DNA of 34,388 nt from Bacteroidetes bacterium ADurb.Bin174 (GCA_002070265.1 MWCX01000088.1:1-34388); one strand, 5' to 3'; numbered from the stretch's first letter, positions 1-8,133 are shown. A program made the numbers and translations. The notes: a model not told the origin generated them from the sequence alone.

Positions 1-1015
1 ATTCACCGTTATCACGGGCGTAAATATAATCCGTTACCGAAAAGTTAAACACATCGGTATTGTCGGACGAATCGTGATCGGCAGCATAATCGGCAGTATA
101 GGTATAGGTATAATCGCCGACAGGCAAAGTAGTAGCATCAAAATACGTGGATGCATACACCATTTGACTCTCGCCGGCACCCAAGTCGGGCAAAACAGTT
201 GTAGAACTGAATACCGCCTCATCGCTCGCGTCTTTAATGGCGTGGGTCACATCAACTTCTTCCAAGAGCCCTTGCCCTGCGTTTGTAACATCTGCCCAGA
301 GAACTAATACGCTATCCAACAAACAACGAGGTATTTGAGTGTAGCCCTTATTGCCCCCTTTAACCACAAGGTTGGTGGGAGTCATGGCAAAATCATCCAC
401 AATCAGCATAAACTTATTGAATGAAGTCATGTGGATGGCTACATAGACCGTCTGACCCTCATAGGCACTTAAATCGTAAGTGAAATATTCAGGTACCTCA
501 CTGGCAGGAATAACCTTTTCGGCAAGTGTAACGGTAAAATCTTCCTTGTTGTTTCCCGTAGTGGAAAGCTTGACATTGAAATACTCCTGATCACGTGAGC
601 TCCCCTGTTTTGCCCTAAATGAAAGGGCGCTACGCCCGGATATGGGTACCAGAGGAGGAGTGATCAACCAATCGTCGTGCGACTTCTTATAACTATACCT
701 AATACAGGCACTGGCATTGCCCGCTATGGGATTTCTTACAGAATCTCCCACATATCTCTCCCAGGTCCGGTCCGGACTGCCGCCTTCAATAATCTTCCAT
801 CTGGCAGGAGGAAATACTTCACCTTCAAAACCTTCGTAAAAGGTTTCTTCAAGAGAAGAACCTTTGATAGATTGTTTCGCTTCGAAATCGGACAGGTCCG
901 TTGCCATTATAGCTTTACCCGTCTCTTTAACACGTGCCCGCTCCGGCACTCCTTGTCCTATCGACCATACTGCAGTCAATAGCGATAAAATGATTACAAG
1001 TAAACTTCTTTTCAT
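1..1015 (-). CDS. Secreted choice-of-anchor J (cleaved-adhesin type) protein, 3' part off the window
   Basis: The minus strand is open from an ATG at 1015 to the left edge, about 338 codons without a stop, so the gene is C-terminally incomplete. The first 21 residues (MKRSLLVIILSLLTAVWSIGQ) resemble a Sec signal peptide. Residues about 57 to 200 look like a choice-of-anchor J/cleaved-adhesin beta-sandwich: a YEGFEG...FPPARW opening, then DDWLITPPL, SFRAK, a YEGQTVYVAIH strand and a VDDF ending. The following residues (about 215 to 330) resemble an Ig-like CARDB-type module (WADVTNAGQG, LPDLGAGES). Such proteins in Bacteroidota are usually exported to the surface, often through type IX secretion with a C-terminal sorting domain, but that end is missing here. 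The family call is from motif memory; the function (adhesin, peptidase or other) cannot be told. A well-formed promoter lies 52 bases upstream. Confidence 0.75.
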   Translation of the reverse strand, partial: MKRSLLVIILSLLTAVWSIGQGVPERARVKETGKAIMATDLSDFEAKQSIKGSSLEETFYEGFEGEVFPPARWKIIEGGSPDRTWERYVGDSVRNPIAGNASACIRYSYKKSHDDWLITPPLVPISGRSALSFRAKQGSSRDQEYFNVKLSTTGNNKEDFTVTLAEKVIPASEVPEYFTYDLSAYEGQTVYVAIHMTSFNKFMLIVDDFAMTPTNLVVKGGNKGYTQIPRCLLDSVLVLWADVTNAGQGLLEEVDVTHAIKDASDEAVFSSTTVLPDLGAGESQMVYASTYFDATTLPVGDYTYTYTADYAADHDSSDNTDVFNFSVTDYIYARDNGE

Positions 1016-1066
1016 AGAGTTGAATATTTTAGTTGAATAATTTTTTAGTCTTTAGGCATCAGACTA

Positions 1067-1096
1067 CAAAGATAAAGAAAATAATAGAATGTCAAA
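1067..1096 (-). promoter_or_regulatory. Bacteroidota-type promoter for the choice-of-anchor J gene
   Basis: On the minus strand TTTG (1096 to 1093) is followed after 18 bases by TATCTTTG (1074 to 1067). This matches the Bacteroides -33/-7 consensus TTTG and TAnnTTTG with its usual spacing. The start codon at 1015 lies about 50 bases downstream. Confidence 0.6.
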
Positions 1097-1137
1097 CAAT
1101 ATTAAAAGAATTTTTCATTTGTGAATTTATGTACTTT

Positions 1138-1158
1138 TGGGTGCAGAGTGCGAGTTCG
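1138..1158. repeat. Three-unit heptanucleotide relic upstream of fhs
   Basis: tgggtgc, agagtgc and gagttcg keep the seven-base phase and unit types of the large array at 6789 to 6993. It lies between the two divergent promoters. Confidence 0.6.
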
Positions 1159-1189
1159 CGTAGTTGAAAGTATTTTTCTGCACTTAACA

Positions 1190-1221
1190 TTGTTATTTCA
1201 AAAATAATCATGTAAATTTGG
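1190..1221 (+). promoter_or_regulatory. Possible promoter of fhs
   Basis: TTG at 1190 to 1192 is followed after 21 bases by TAAATTTG (1214 to 1221), close to the Bacteroides consensus, 33 bases before the fhs ATG. A second -7-like box, TACTTTTG (1132 to 1139), lies further upstream and overlaps a short heptanucleotide relic. Confidence 0.45.
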
Positions 1222-1254
1222 ATTCTATAACACCAATTTAAAATTAAAACCACC

Positions 1255-2937
1255 ATGTTAACAGATCTGGAAATCGCGAAAAAAACATCTTTATTACCCA
1301 TTGCCAAAATAGCTGAAAAGATAGGCATTCTTGAAGATGAGTATGAATCATACGGTAAGTATTCCGGAAAAATCAAATTAAGCATATTGGAACGACTCAA
1401 AAATCAACCCGACGGAAAATTGATCCTGGTGTCTGCTATGAGTCCCACTAATTTCGGAGAAGGTAAAACGCTGACTTCAATCGGATTGGGACAAGCCTTG
1501 AACCGCTTGGGCAAGAAAGCCATTGTAGCCATACGCGAACCCTCCCTAGGTCCCGTTTTCGGCATGAAAGGCGGAGCTGCCGGCGGCGGATATTCGCAAG
1601 TGCTTCCCATGGAACTGATAAACTTGCAATTTAACGGTGATTTTAGTGCCATTACTACAGCTCACAACCTGCTGGCTGCCATGATTGACAACCACATCAT
1701 CAAGGGGAACGAGCTTAATATTGATCTAAATCGCATCCTGTGGAAGAGAACCATGGATATGAATGACAGGGCTTTACGAAATATCGTTGTGGGACTGGGG
1801 GGATCGGCTAATGGCGTTCCCAGAGAAACCGGTTTTGTCATCACGGCTGCTTCAGAAATCATGGCTATCCTGGCGCTTTCAGAATCCCGCGCAGATTTAA
1901 AGAGAAGACTGGGTGATATTGTGGTGGCATACGACAACAACCAACAATTGATCCGGGCCAAAGATTTAGACGCCCACAGGGCCATGGCGGTTATCCTGAA
2001 CGATGCCATCATGCCCAATTTGGTTCAAACCACTGAAAATACGCCTGCCCTGGTACATGCCGGTCCTTTTGCCAATATTGCGCACGGCACAAACAGTATT
2101 TTAGCTGATAAAATCGCACTTAAACTTTCCGATTATGTGGTGACCGAATGTGGCTTCGGAACGGAATTGGGTGCCGAGAAATTTTTCAACATCGTTTGTC
2201 GCAACAACCCCATTTGGCCATCAGTTGTTGTTATTGTAGCAACCTGCAGAGCAATAAAATTCCACGGTGGCGTTCCTCAAAAGCCTGCATCAGCCCTTCA
2301 GGAAGAAAATTTGGAAGCATTCGCCAAAGGCTTGAAAAATTTAAAAGCGCACATCCTGAACATGAAAAAATTTGGTGTACCCGTGTTGGTAGCTATCAAC
2401 AGGTTTCCATTCGACACAGCCAAAGAAATTGAGATGATTGAAAAGCTTTGTGCCGAACTGAAAGTTGAATGTGCCCCTCATGAAGCATATGCCAAAGGAG
2501 GAGTAGGAACCATTGAACTGGCAGAGAAAACCATCCGTATAGTGGATCAACATCAAAATCCACAAAAGAAATTTCTATACAATATCGATTTACCCATCGA
2601 AGAAAAAATCCGTACAATCGCTACGCAGATATATGGCGCAAAAGACATTGTCATCAACACAAAAATCAAAAAGAAGTTGGATCGATTCGTTGAATTGGGT
2701 TTTGGCAACTTGCCTGTATGTATCGCTAAAACTCAAATGTCTTTATCTGATGACCCCAGTATGATTGGCGCGCCTAAGGACTGGGTACTGACTGTTTCAG
2801 ACGTCAATCTTTCAGCAGGTGCAGGCTTTTTGGTGGTTGTTTGCGGCAATATGATGTTGATGCCGGGATTGCCCAAAGTTCCTGCGGCAGTTAACATGGA
2901 CGTTGATGATGATGGTGAAATAACAGGATTGTTTTAA
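1255..2937 (+). CDS. fhs: Formate--tetrahydrofolate ligase
   Basis: Cytosolic enzyme that joins formate to tetrahydrofolate using ATP, giving 10-formyltetrahydrofolate for one-carbon metabolism (purines, formyl-methionine). At 560 residues it has the family's full length. The P-loop variant PTNFGEGKT is at residues 64 to 72. The family signature EPSLGPVFGMKGGAAGGGYS follows at 95 to 114, and GCFGTE-type conservation (ECGFGTELGAEKFF) and a GGVGTIELAEK segment are also present. The ATG at 1255 gives a normal N-terminus. No strong Shine-Dalgarno sequence precedes it, which is usual in this phylum. recO starts 8 bases after the stop, so the two are probably cotranscribed. Confidence 0.97.
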   Translation: MLTDLEIAKKTSLLPIAKIAEKIGILEDEYESYGKYSGKIKLSILERLKNQPDGKLILVSAMSPTNFGEGKTLTSIGLGQALNRLGKKAIVAIREPSLGPVFGMKGGAAGGGYSQVLPMELINLQFNGDFSAITTAHNLLAAMIDNHIIKGNELNIDLNRILWKRTMDMNDRALRNIVVGLGGSANGVPRETGFVITAASEIMAILALSESRADLKRRLGDIVVAYDNNQQLIRAKDLDAHRAMAVILNDAIMPNLVQTTENTPALVHAGPFANIAHGTNSILADKIALKLSDYVVTECGFGTELGAEKFFNIVCRNNPIWPSVVVIVATCRAIKFHGGVPQKPASALQEENLEAFAKGLKNLKAHILNMKKFGVPVLVAINRFPFDTAKEIEMIEKLCAELKVECAPHEAYAKGGVGTIELAEKTIRIVDQHQNPQKKFLYNIDLPIEEKIRTIATQIYGAKDIVINTKIKKKLDRFVELGFGNLPVCIAKTQMSLSDDPSMIGAPKDWVLTVSDVNLSAGAGFLVVVCGNMMLMPGLPKVPAAVNMDVDDDGEITGLF

Positions 2938-2945
2938 TATTCTTC

Positions 2946-3668
2946 ATGGTTTCAAAAACGACAGGCATAGTTTTACGCACGGTAAAATATTCCGACAAAG
3001 CTTCCGTAGTCACCGTCTATACCCGTGATTACGGAAGAATGGCATATATGGTCTATGGCATCTACGGAAAAAGATCTGCTGCCAAAGCTGCGTGCTTTTT
3101 ACCGCTTTCTTTGATAGAAATCACGGCTGCACATCATCCGGGCAAGGACGTCCAACAAATGAAAGAAGCACGCATTGAAGAGAATCTGGTCAACACCCAT
3201 CACAATCCGATTAAGAATGCCATTGCCTTGTTTGTAGCCGAACTGTTGTATAAAACCCTCAAACAGCCTGAGCCGGAAAGTGAACTTTTTGATTTTTTGC
3301 GTCAGTCAATTTTGACGTTGAACGAGAAAGAGGAAGGAATTACCAATTTCCACCTGGTTTTTGCCATGCACCTCTGCCGGCATCTCGGTGTCAAGCCCAA
3401 TGGGGATTTTGCAAATCCTGTCTATTTTGATTTGTTAAACGGTACATTTGTTCAATATCCGCCACAGCACGAACACATCATGAATCCGGAAATTACAAAA
3501 CTGTTTCTGCAACTCAACCGACTTTCTTTCGAAGATATGGATCAACTTAAATTGAGTCGTGAAAGCAGAAACAATTTACTGAACAACATCATGGAGTATT
3601 ACAAATTACATGTGCCGGAATTCTACGGATTGAATTGCCTGGCTGTATTGCAAGAGGTTTTCAGCTAA
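2946..3668 (+). CDS. recO: DNA repair protein RecO
   Basis: RecO loads RecA onto SSB-coated single-stranded DNA with RecR in the RecFOR gap-repair pathway. The 240-residue length fits. The N-terminal OB-fold is recognisable (TGIVLRTVKYSDKASVVTVY, then GRMAYMVYGIYGKRS), followed by the alpha-helical domain with the HLCRHLGVKPN segment. The four-cysteine zinc cluster found in some RecO proteins is not visible, which I believe is common in Bacteroidota. The gene follows fhs by 8 bases. Its stop codon overlaps by 8 bases, tail to tail, with the convergent LD-carboxypeptidase gene, with no terminator between them. Confidence 0.9.
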   Translation: MVSKTTGIVLRTVKYSDKASVVTVYTRDYGRMAYMVYGIYGKRSAAKAACFLPLSLIEITAAHHPGKDVQQMKEARIEENLVNTHHNPIKNAIALFVAELLYKTLKQPEPESELFDFLRQSILTLNEKEEGITNFHLVFAMHLCRHLGVKPNGDFANPVYFDLLNGTFVQYPPQHEHIMNPEITKLFLQLNRLSFEDMDQLKLSRESRNNLLNNIMEYYKLHVPEFYGLNCLAVLQEVFS

Positions 3669-4545
3669 AACTGATCGTTGTTCCTTCATCAGTAACCTGA
3701 AGGTCCACTTCCCTATTCATCACCAACGAAAAATTCGGATGTTCGTGTCCGGCAGGGAAATGTGCACAAACGGGAAATTCATAATCCGCAACAGCATCAA
3801 GAATAATTTCTTTGACTGTCTTATGCATCGAAGGGTCTTCAGGACAATTAGTAAAATGCCCGACTATCAATCCGGAAATCTGCTCAAACACACCGCCCAG
3901 CCTCAAATTTTGCATCATCCTGTCAATGCGGTAAGCTTCTTCACCTATATCTTCTATAAACAGAATATTGTTTTGATAATCCGGTTCAAAAGGGGTATTT
4001 CTCAAACCCATTAGTACAGAAAGATTACCACCTACAAGCTTGCCACGAGCCTGTCCGTATCTGTTTAATGCATCAGGTTCAATATGATAATGAGGAAGCT
4101 GACCGTTTAAAATTTCTCTGAGAGTTAACAAAGAATCATCCTCAATATCAAACTCAGCCAATTGTTTGGCCATAACGGCATGCACGGAAGAGATGTTCAT
4201 GCGGGATAAAGCGGCATGCAAAATTGTAATGTCGCTAAAGCCAATGATGAGTTTCGGATATCTTAATAAAGGTGTGAAATCAATTTTATCAATGATTTGT
4301 GCCAAACCGTATCCACCTCTGGAACACAAAATAGCGGTGAGGCTATCGTCATTGATAGCATCCTGCAAATCTTGGATTCTCTGACTTTCCGAACCGGCAT
4401 AACGTCCGTACACCGCGCGGGCATACTGTCCCTCCGAGACTTCAAAACCCCAATGGGTCAGCACTTCCGAAGCCTGGTCCAAATAATCCGTATGGACAGT
4501 GCCGGAAGGAGATATCAATTTGATTTTCTTTTTTTGTTGCTTCAT
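3661..4545 (-). CDS. ldcA: LD-carboxypeptidase (peptidase family S66)
   Basis: Serine carboxypeptidase that removes the terminal D-Ala from L,D-linked muropeptide tetrapeptides during murein recycling, usually cytosolic. The S66 Ser-Glu-His set is visible. Numbered from the TTG discussed below, the nucleophile serine is in GFSDIT (about 113), the glutamate in LFIEDIGEE (about 207), and the histidine in HFPAGHEHPN (about 276). The SRGGYG loop is also present. I chose the ATG at 4545, which gives MKQQKKKIKLISPSG, a normal family start. A TTG at 4572 would add nine residues and overlap the permease stop (TTGA), but TTG starts are rare in this phylum. It is the last gene of a minus-strand unit behind the ABC exporter genes. 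The same families (mccF-like) also include microcin self-immunity enzymes, so an immunity role cannot be excluded. Confidence 0.87.
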   Translation of the reverse strand: MKQQKKKIKLISPSGTVHTDYLDQASEVLTHWGFEVSEGQYARAVYGRYAGSESQRIQDLQDAINDDSLTAILCSRGGYGLAQIIDKIDFTPLLRYPKLIIGFSDITILHAALSRMNISSVHAVMAKQLAEFDIEDDSLLTLREILNGQLPHYHIEPDALNRYGQARGKLVGGNLSVLMGLRNTPFEPDYQNNILFIEDIGEEAYRIDRMMQNLRLGGVFEQISGLIVGHFTNCPEDPSMHKTVKEIILDAVADYEFPVCAHFPAGHEHPNFSLVMNREVDLQVTDEGTTISFS

Positions 4546-4568
4546 ATTAGATGGTTTGTTGATTTCTT

Positions 4569-5888
4569 TCAATCTTTATATAACACCCATTTCATCATTT
4601 CTTTCCAAGAGATTTTCTTCCCATACATTAAAATACCGGTACGGTAGATTTTACCTGCCATCCAGGTACTCCCGACAAAGGATAAAATCAAAATGCCTAT
4701 TGACAGGGTGAGTTGCCAGAACGGAACACCAAAAGGCAAGCGCACCATCATTACAATGGGGGATGTAAACGGGATCATGGAGCACCAAAAAGCAAGCGGT
4801 CCGTCCGGGTTTTGTGCGCTGTAAATCGCAGCATAGATAGCAAAAATAATGGGTAAGGTCAAAGGCAGCGAAAACTGCTGGGTGTCCGTTTCATTATCAA
4901 CGGCGGAACCTACGGCTGCGAACAAAGAAGCGTAAAGCAAATAGCCGCCTAAAAAGAAGATGACGAACAGAACACCTGTCTGCACAAAATCAAAATTAGC
5001 CAAAGCCGTCAGTATTTCGGAAGTCATAGTGTCGCCGGTATCAACAGTGTAGGGATGAACGCCCACATTCACACTTTGTTCATAGGCTTGTGCATCCACA
5101 TCTCTTCCCATCAGGCTGGTGCCTGCTGTTACAAGAATAAGTGACAAAACCACCCACAAAGCAAACTGCGTCAAGCCCACCATGGCAATGCCGATTATTT
5201 TCCCCATCATCAGTTGGAAGGGCTTTACAGATGAAATGATGACTTCGACGATGCGATTGGTTTTTTCTTGTACTACGCCCGACATCACTTGTGCGCCATA
5301 CACGACAATAAACATATAAATGATGAATGCCGAAATCATACCGATAATCAACGCCAACTCCGCCGAGCCCATCTTTTCTTCACCATCTTTGCCCCACCGC
5401 ACTGTTTTAACATCAATATCAACTTTTGTATTCTCGACAAGCTCCTTAAAATCCGGTATGTTCAATTCGGCAATCTTTTGTTCTTCCACGTAATCTTTCA
5501 ATATTCCCACCAAGTACGATTTTACCTCCATTCCAACCTGTTCTTCTGAAAATATTGAAGCGGACTTGGGATGAACCGATAAATCTTTAGGTATATAAAG
5601 CACTGCCGAATAACTAGCTTGTATTTTCGTTTCCTTAAAAAATTCGATGTCTTGATCAAGAAATATGAATTGGTAATCTTCATTATCTTCAAAAGCCTTT
5701 GTGTATAAGCCCGTTCTATCTATGACTATGATCTTCTTGACTGCATCATCTTTTATCTGCGCCAGCAAAAGCGGCACTAAAACCAGCGCTGCAATAAGAA
5801 TAGGCGTCAGAAACGTCAGGATAATGAAAGATGGCTTCATCACCCGGGTTTTGTATTCTCTCTTGATTATCAAAGCGGTCTTACTCAT
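4569..5888 (-). CDS. ABC-2 type exporter permease (NatB-like)
   Basis: Inner-membrane subunit of an ABC-2 exporter. At 439 residues it has one N-terminal membrane segment (about 18 to 44, starting FIILTFLTPILIAAL), a large extracytoplasmic domain (about 45 to 170), and then a cluster of about five to six hydrophobic segments beginning at LALIIGMISAFIIYMFIV. The short motif MSGVVQEKTNRIVEVIISS after the second segment is typical of the NatB/YhaP group (Na+ or drug export in characterised members). The ATG at 5888 overlaps the TGA of the ATPase gene (ATGA), so the two are translationally coupled. The substrate cannot be inferred. Confidence 0.88.
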   Translation of the reverse strand: MSKTALIIKREYKTRVMKPSFIILTFLTPILIAALVLVPLLLAQIKDDAVKKIIVIDRTGLYTKAFEDNEDYQFIFLDQDIEFFKETKIQASYSAVLYIPKDLSVHPKSASIFSEEQVGMEVKSYLVGILKDYVEEQKIAELNIPDFKELVENTKVDIDVKTVRWGKDGEEKMGSAELALIIGMISAFIIYMFIVVYGAQVMSGVVQEKTNRIVEVIISSVKPFQLMMGKIIGIAMVGLTQFALWVVLSLILVTAGTSLMGRDVDAQAYEQSVNVGVHPYTVDTGDTMTSEILTALANFDFVQTGVLFVIFFLGGYLLYASLFAAVGSAVDNETDTQQFSLPLTLPIIFAIYAAIYSAQNPDGPLAFWCSMIPFTSPIVMMVRLPFGVPFWQLTLSIGILILSFVGSTWMAGKIYRTGILMYGKKISWKEMMKWVLYKD

Positions 5889-7045
5889 GATTGTTGGGTT
5901 TTTGAGGTTACGGTTTGAATAAAAACATCGTTCATGGTCGGTAAAATTTCTTCAAAGGCAAACACCTCCGACTGCGCCATAATATTGCTGAGCAGCGAAT
6001 TATTGGTTTCTTCCGGATTGGTTTTCAACACATACTCAAAACCATGATGATTTTCTTTTCTTTCAATCACACTGAAAGGCTCTTCGTTCAATTTACTTTT
6101 TGCAACCACGCGATAGGTGCCGGTTGCATAGGAAGCTCTGATAGAATCAACATTTCCTTGTAATACAATTTTTGCCTTATTTATCAATGATATATGATCG
6201 CACAATTCTTCTACTGAGGCCATATTGTGGGTAGAAAAGATGATGGTTGCTCCCTTATCTTTTAAACCGATAATCTCCCTTTTGAGCAAATCTACATTGA
6301 CAGGATCGAAGCCACTGAAAGGCTCGTCGAATATCAACAATTTGGGTTGATGCAGAATGGTAGTGATAAATTGTACCTTTTGCGCCATTCCTTTGGACAA
6401 CTCCTCCACTTTTTTATTCCACCAGGATTGAATTTCAAACTTTTCAAACCAATATTTCAACGCTTTTAACGCATCGTGTTTGGTCATCCCTTTGAGTTGA
6501 GCTAAGAACAAAGCCTGTTCGCCCACTTTCATTTTTTTGTACAAGCCTCGTTCCTCCGGCAGGTAACCGATATGGCGGACATCATCCGAACTGAGTTTCT
6601 TTCCATTCAGCAGTACTTCTCCGCTATCGGGTGCAGTGATGCAGTTGATAATGCGGATCAAAGTCGTTTTGCCTGCACCATTCGGTCCCAATAAACCATA
6701 AATAGAATTTTCCGGAATATCCACGCTGACTTTGTCCAATGCCAGGTGGTTGGAGAATTGTTTGGTTACGTGGTGGATTTGTAGGAGGGGGGTGCGGGGT
6801 GCGAGTTCCGAGTTCCGAGTTCTGAGTTCTGAGTTCCGAGTTCTGAGTTTTGAGTTCCGAGGTGCGAGTTCTAAGTTCTGAGTTCTGAGTTCTGAGTTCT
6901 GAGTTCCGGGGTCACGAGGTGCGGGGTCCGGGGTCGCGGGGTACAGGGTCCGAGTTTCGAGTTCCGAGTTCCGAGTTCCGAGTTTTGAGTTCGTGGGATC
7001 GTGGGGTGATTTGTTATTTTCTGTCATTCCAGTTTTTGCTGACAT
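5885..7045 (-). CDS. ABC transporter ATPase (NatA-like) with a repeat-encoded N-terminal extension
   Basis: ATPase partner of the downstream NatB-like permease. The nucleotide-binding domain starts near residue 87 (LLQIHHVTKQF). It shows Walker A GPNGAGKTT (120 to 128), signature LSKGMAQ (216 to 222), Walker B LLIFDEP (236 to 242) and the H-loop STHN (271 to 274). Residues about 19 to 86 are low-complexity heptads (NSELRTQ, NSKLRTR, NLELAPR). They are encoded by a heptanucleotide array in this frame, and no homologous domain is recognisable there. The nearest start codons are ATG at 7045 and ATG at 7027. I see no ATG, GTG or TTG in frame between the array and the ATPase domain, so the extension is either translated or the real start is non-canonical. 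Either way the gene depends on array length. Confidence 0.85.
   Translation of the reverse strand: MSAKTGMTENNKSPHDPTNSKLGTRNSELETRTLYPATPDPAPRDPGTQNSELRTQNLELAPRNSKLRTRNSELRTRNSELAPRTPLLQIHHVTKQFSNHLALDKVSVDIPENSIYGLLGPNGAGKTTLIRIINCITAPDSGEVLLNGKKLSSDDVRHIGYLPEERGLYKKMKVGEQALFLAQLKGMTKHDALKALKYWFEKFEIQSWWNKKVEELSKGMAQKVQFITTILHQPKLLIFDEPFSGFDPVNVDLLKREIIGLKDKGATIIFSTHNMASVEELCDHISLINKAKIVLQGNVDSIRASYATGTYRVVAKSKLNEEPFSVIERKENHHGFEYVLKTNPEETNNSLLSNIMAQSEVFAFEEILPTMNDVFIQTVTSKTQQS
6789..6993. repeat. Heptanucleotide tandem array, about 29 units, inside the ABC ATPase gene
   Basis: Read on the plus strand, the units are 7 bases long: gagttct, gagttcc, gagtttt, with interspersed ggggtgc, gaggtgc, ggggtcc. 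By hand I count 18 units at 6789 to 6914, three at 6916 to 6936 and eight at 6938 to 6993. The blocks are separated by single extra C bases at 6915 and 6937. On the minus (coding) strand the common unit contains no stop codon in any frame and encodes the same seven residues in all three frames. On the plus strand it gives TGA. Confidence 0.93.
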
Positions 7046-7268
7046 ATTGTATGTATTTATTAATTTTTGCTCCTAATTTATTGTATTCTTGTTCGAGTAT
7101 ACCCAAGGCGTTGCCATTGGGCTAACATATATTGCCCCTTCAGGGCGAATTTTTTATCTTACTACCACTTATTTTTGGCTCACCGGACAAGGTCGTTCGC
7201 GTCATTCAATCCACATCCGCGTAAATCTACGAACTTTAATCTGCGTTAATCTGCGAGAAATCAACCCC
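7046..7268. other. Spacer between two inverted repeat arrays; mosaic of small repeats, upstream of the ABC operon
   Basis: No gene is supported here. The segment holds a CCAAGGC...GCCATTGG hairpin (7099 to 7116), a GCCC/GGGC mini-hairpin near 7134 to 7146, and a decamer-like duplication (ttaatctgcg twice, about 7239 to 7258). These pieces resemble intergenic repeats I associate with Bacteroidota genomes, but no second copy is in this window. Any promoter for the ABC operon must lie here or within the second array. I see no clear TAnnTTTG box. Confidence 0.5.
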
Positions 7269-7373
7269 GGAACACGGACCGCGCACCTCGGAACCCGCAC
7301 CTCGCACCCCGCAAACTCAAAACTCAGAACTCAGAACTCGAAACTCAGAACTCAAAACTCAGAACTCGAAACT
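7269..7373. repeat. Second heptanucleotide array, 15 units, inverted relative to the first
   Basis: The plus-strand units are ggaacac, gcacctc, gcacccc, then cagaact, caaaact and cgaaact, each 7 bases and in phase from 7269 to 7373. They are the reverse complement of the unit types in the array at 6789 to 6993. The array ends one base before the radC stop codon region (stop at 7375 to 7377). Confidence 0.92.
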
Positions 7374-7374
7374 C

Positions 7375-8079
7375 CTACATCCTCCCCTCATCGCAATAGC
7401 TGTAATACGAACCGCCTGTGATAATAATATGGTCCAGGAAACGGATACCGACCGCATCACAGCCGGCTTTGACACGTTTAGTCACTCTGTCGTCCTCGCC
7501 ACTTGGATGTTTCTGGCCGGAGGGATGATTATGCGCTACGGCTATGCAAGCTGATTTTGTGTCGAGCGCCGACCTTAAAATCATGGGAACATCCACTATG
7601 GTTTGGTTGCTGCCGCCTTGTGTCAGCTTTCTGACCTCTATCACTTTATTCGCTCCATCCAACAAAGCAACCCAAAACTCCTCATGATGCAAATCTAACA
7701 TATAAGGTTCAAATAAATTGAACAAGTCAACACTGGCGGTTATCTTTTTACGTTTGATAACATCGGATGCCTTGCGTCTTTTGCCGATTTCCAAGGCTGC
7801 CATGATGGTAATGGCTTTGGCTTGACCGATGCCCTTAAAGTTTTTGCATAAATCGGAAACCGAAAGCCTTGCCAACTCATTGATGTTGTTGTGGCAGGAA
7901 GCCATGATTCTTCGGGCCAATTCCACAGCCGACTCATTTTTACTTCCTGAAGCTATCAATATAGCCAACAATTCAGCATCCGACAATGCCGCCGCACCTT
8001 TTTTCAACATTTTTTCACGAGGTCTATCCTCTTCCGACCATTCGCGTATGGTCAGATTTTTTATTTCTTCCTCTATCAT
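7375..8079 (-). CDS. radC: RadC family JAB/MPN-domain protein
   Basis: RadC/YicR proteins carry an N-terminal helix-hairpin-helix region (here about residues 30 to 100, with NFKGIGQAKAITIMAALEIG) and a C-terminal JAMM metallo-domain. The metal motif HNHPSGQKHPSGED is at about 183 to 196 and gives the H-x-H-x7-S-x2-D pattern. A role in DNA repair was proposed historically but is not well supported. The JAMM domain suggests a metal-dependent hydrolase. I chose the ATG at 8079 (MIEEEIKNL, 234 residues) over a TTG at 8088. The stop codon abuts a heptanucleotide array and no terminator is visible, so the 3' end may have been rebuilt by the repeat. Confidence 0.92.
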   Translation of the reverse strand: MIEEEIKNLTIREWSEEDRPREKMLKKGAAALSDAELLAILIASGSKNESAVELARRIMASCHNNINELARLSVSDLCKNFKGIGQAKAITIMAALEIGKRRKASDVIKRKKITASVDLFNLFEPYMLDLHHEEFWVALLDGANKVIEVRKLTQGGSNQTIVDVPMILRSALDTKSACIAVAHNHPSGQKHPSGEDDRVTKRVKAGCDAVGIRFLDHIIITGGSYYSYCDEGRM

Positions 8080-8133
8080 AAACAACAAATAAAAATTTCA
8101 TCTTTTCTTTAACGGGTGTAAAATTAAGAAAAA

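Noticed and set aside
677-982. Plus-strand frame of 101 codons at the left edge
   Set aside because: It lies antisense to the partial choice-of-anchor J gene, whose signal peptide, domain motifs and promoter are better supported.
1016-1254. Tetrahydrofolate or other riboswitch upstream of fhs
   Set aside because: No conserved aptamer-like helices or an expression platform are seen; the gap is explained by two divergent promoters and a heptamer relic.
4545-4572. TTG start at 4572 for the LD-carboxypeptidase
   Set aside because: The ATG at 4545 gives a normal family N-terminus; TTG starts are rare in this phylum. The TTGA overlap with the permease stop keeps it as a minor alternative.
6789-7373. 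CRISPR array
   Set aside because: Units are 7 bases and directly abutting, with no spacers, no palindromic ~30-base repeats and no cas genes nearby.
7089-7421. Plus-strand frame of 110 codons across the second array
   Set aside because: It is open only because the heptamer lacks stops in this orientation; it has no homologous domain and overlaps the radC 3' end.
8080-8088. TTG start at 8088 for radC
   Set aside because: The ATG at 8079 gives the expected length and N-terminus.
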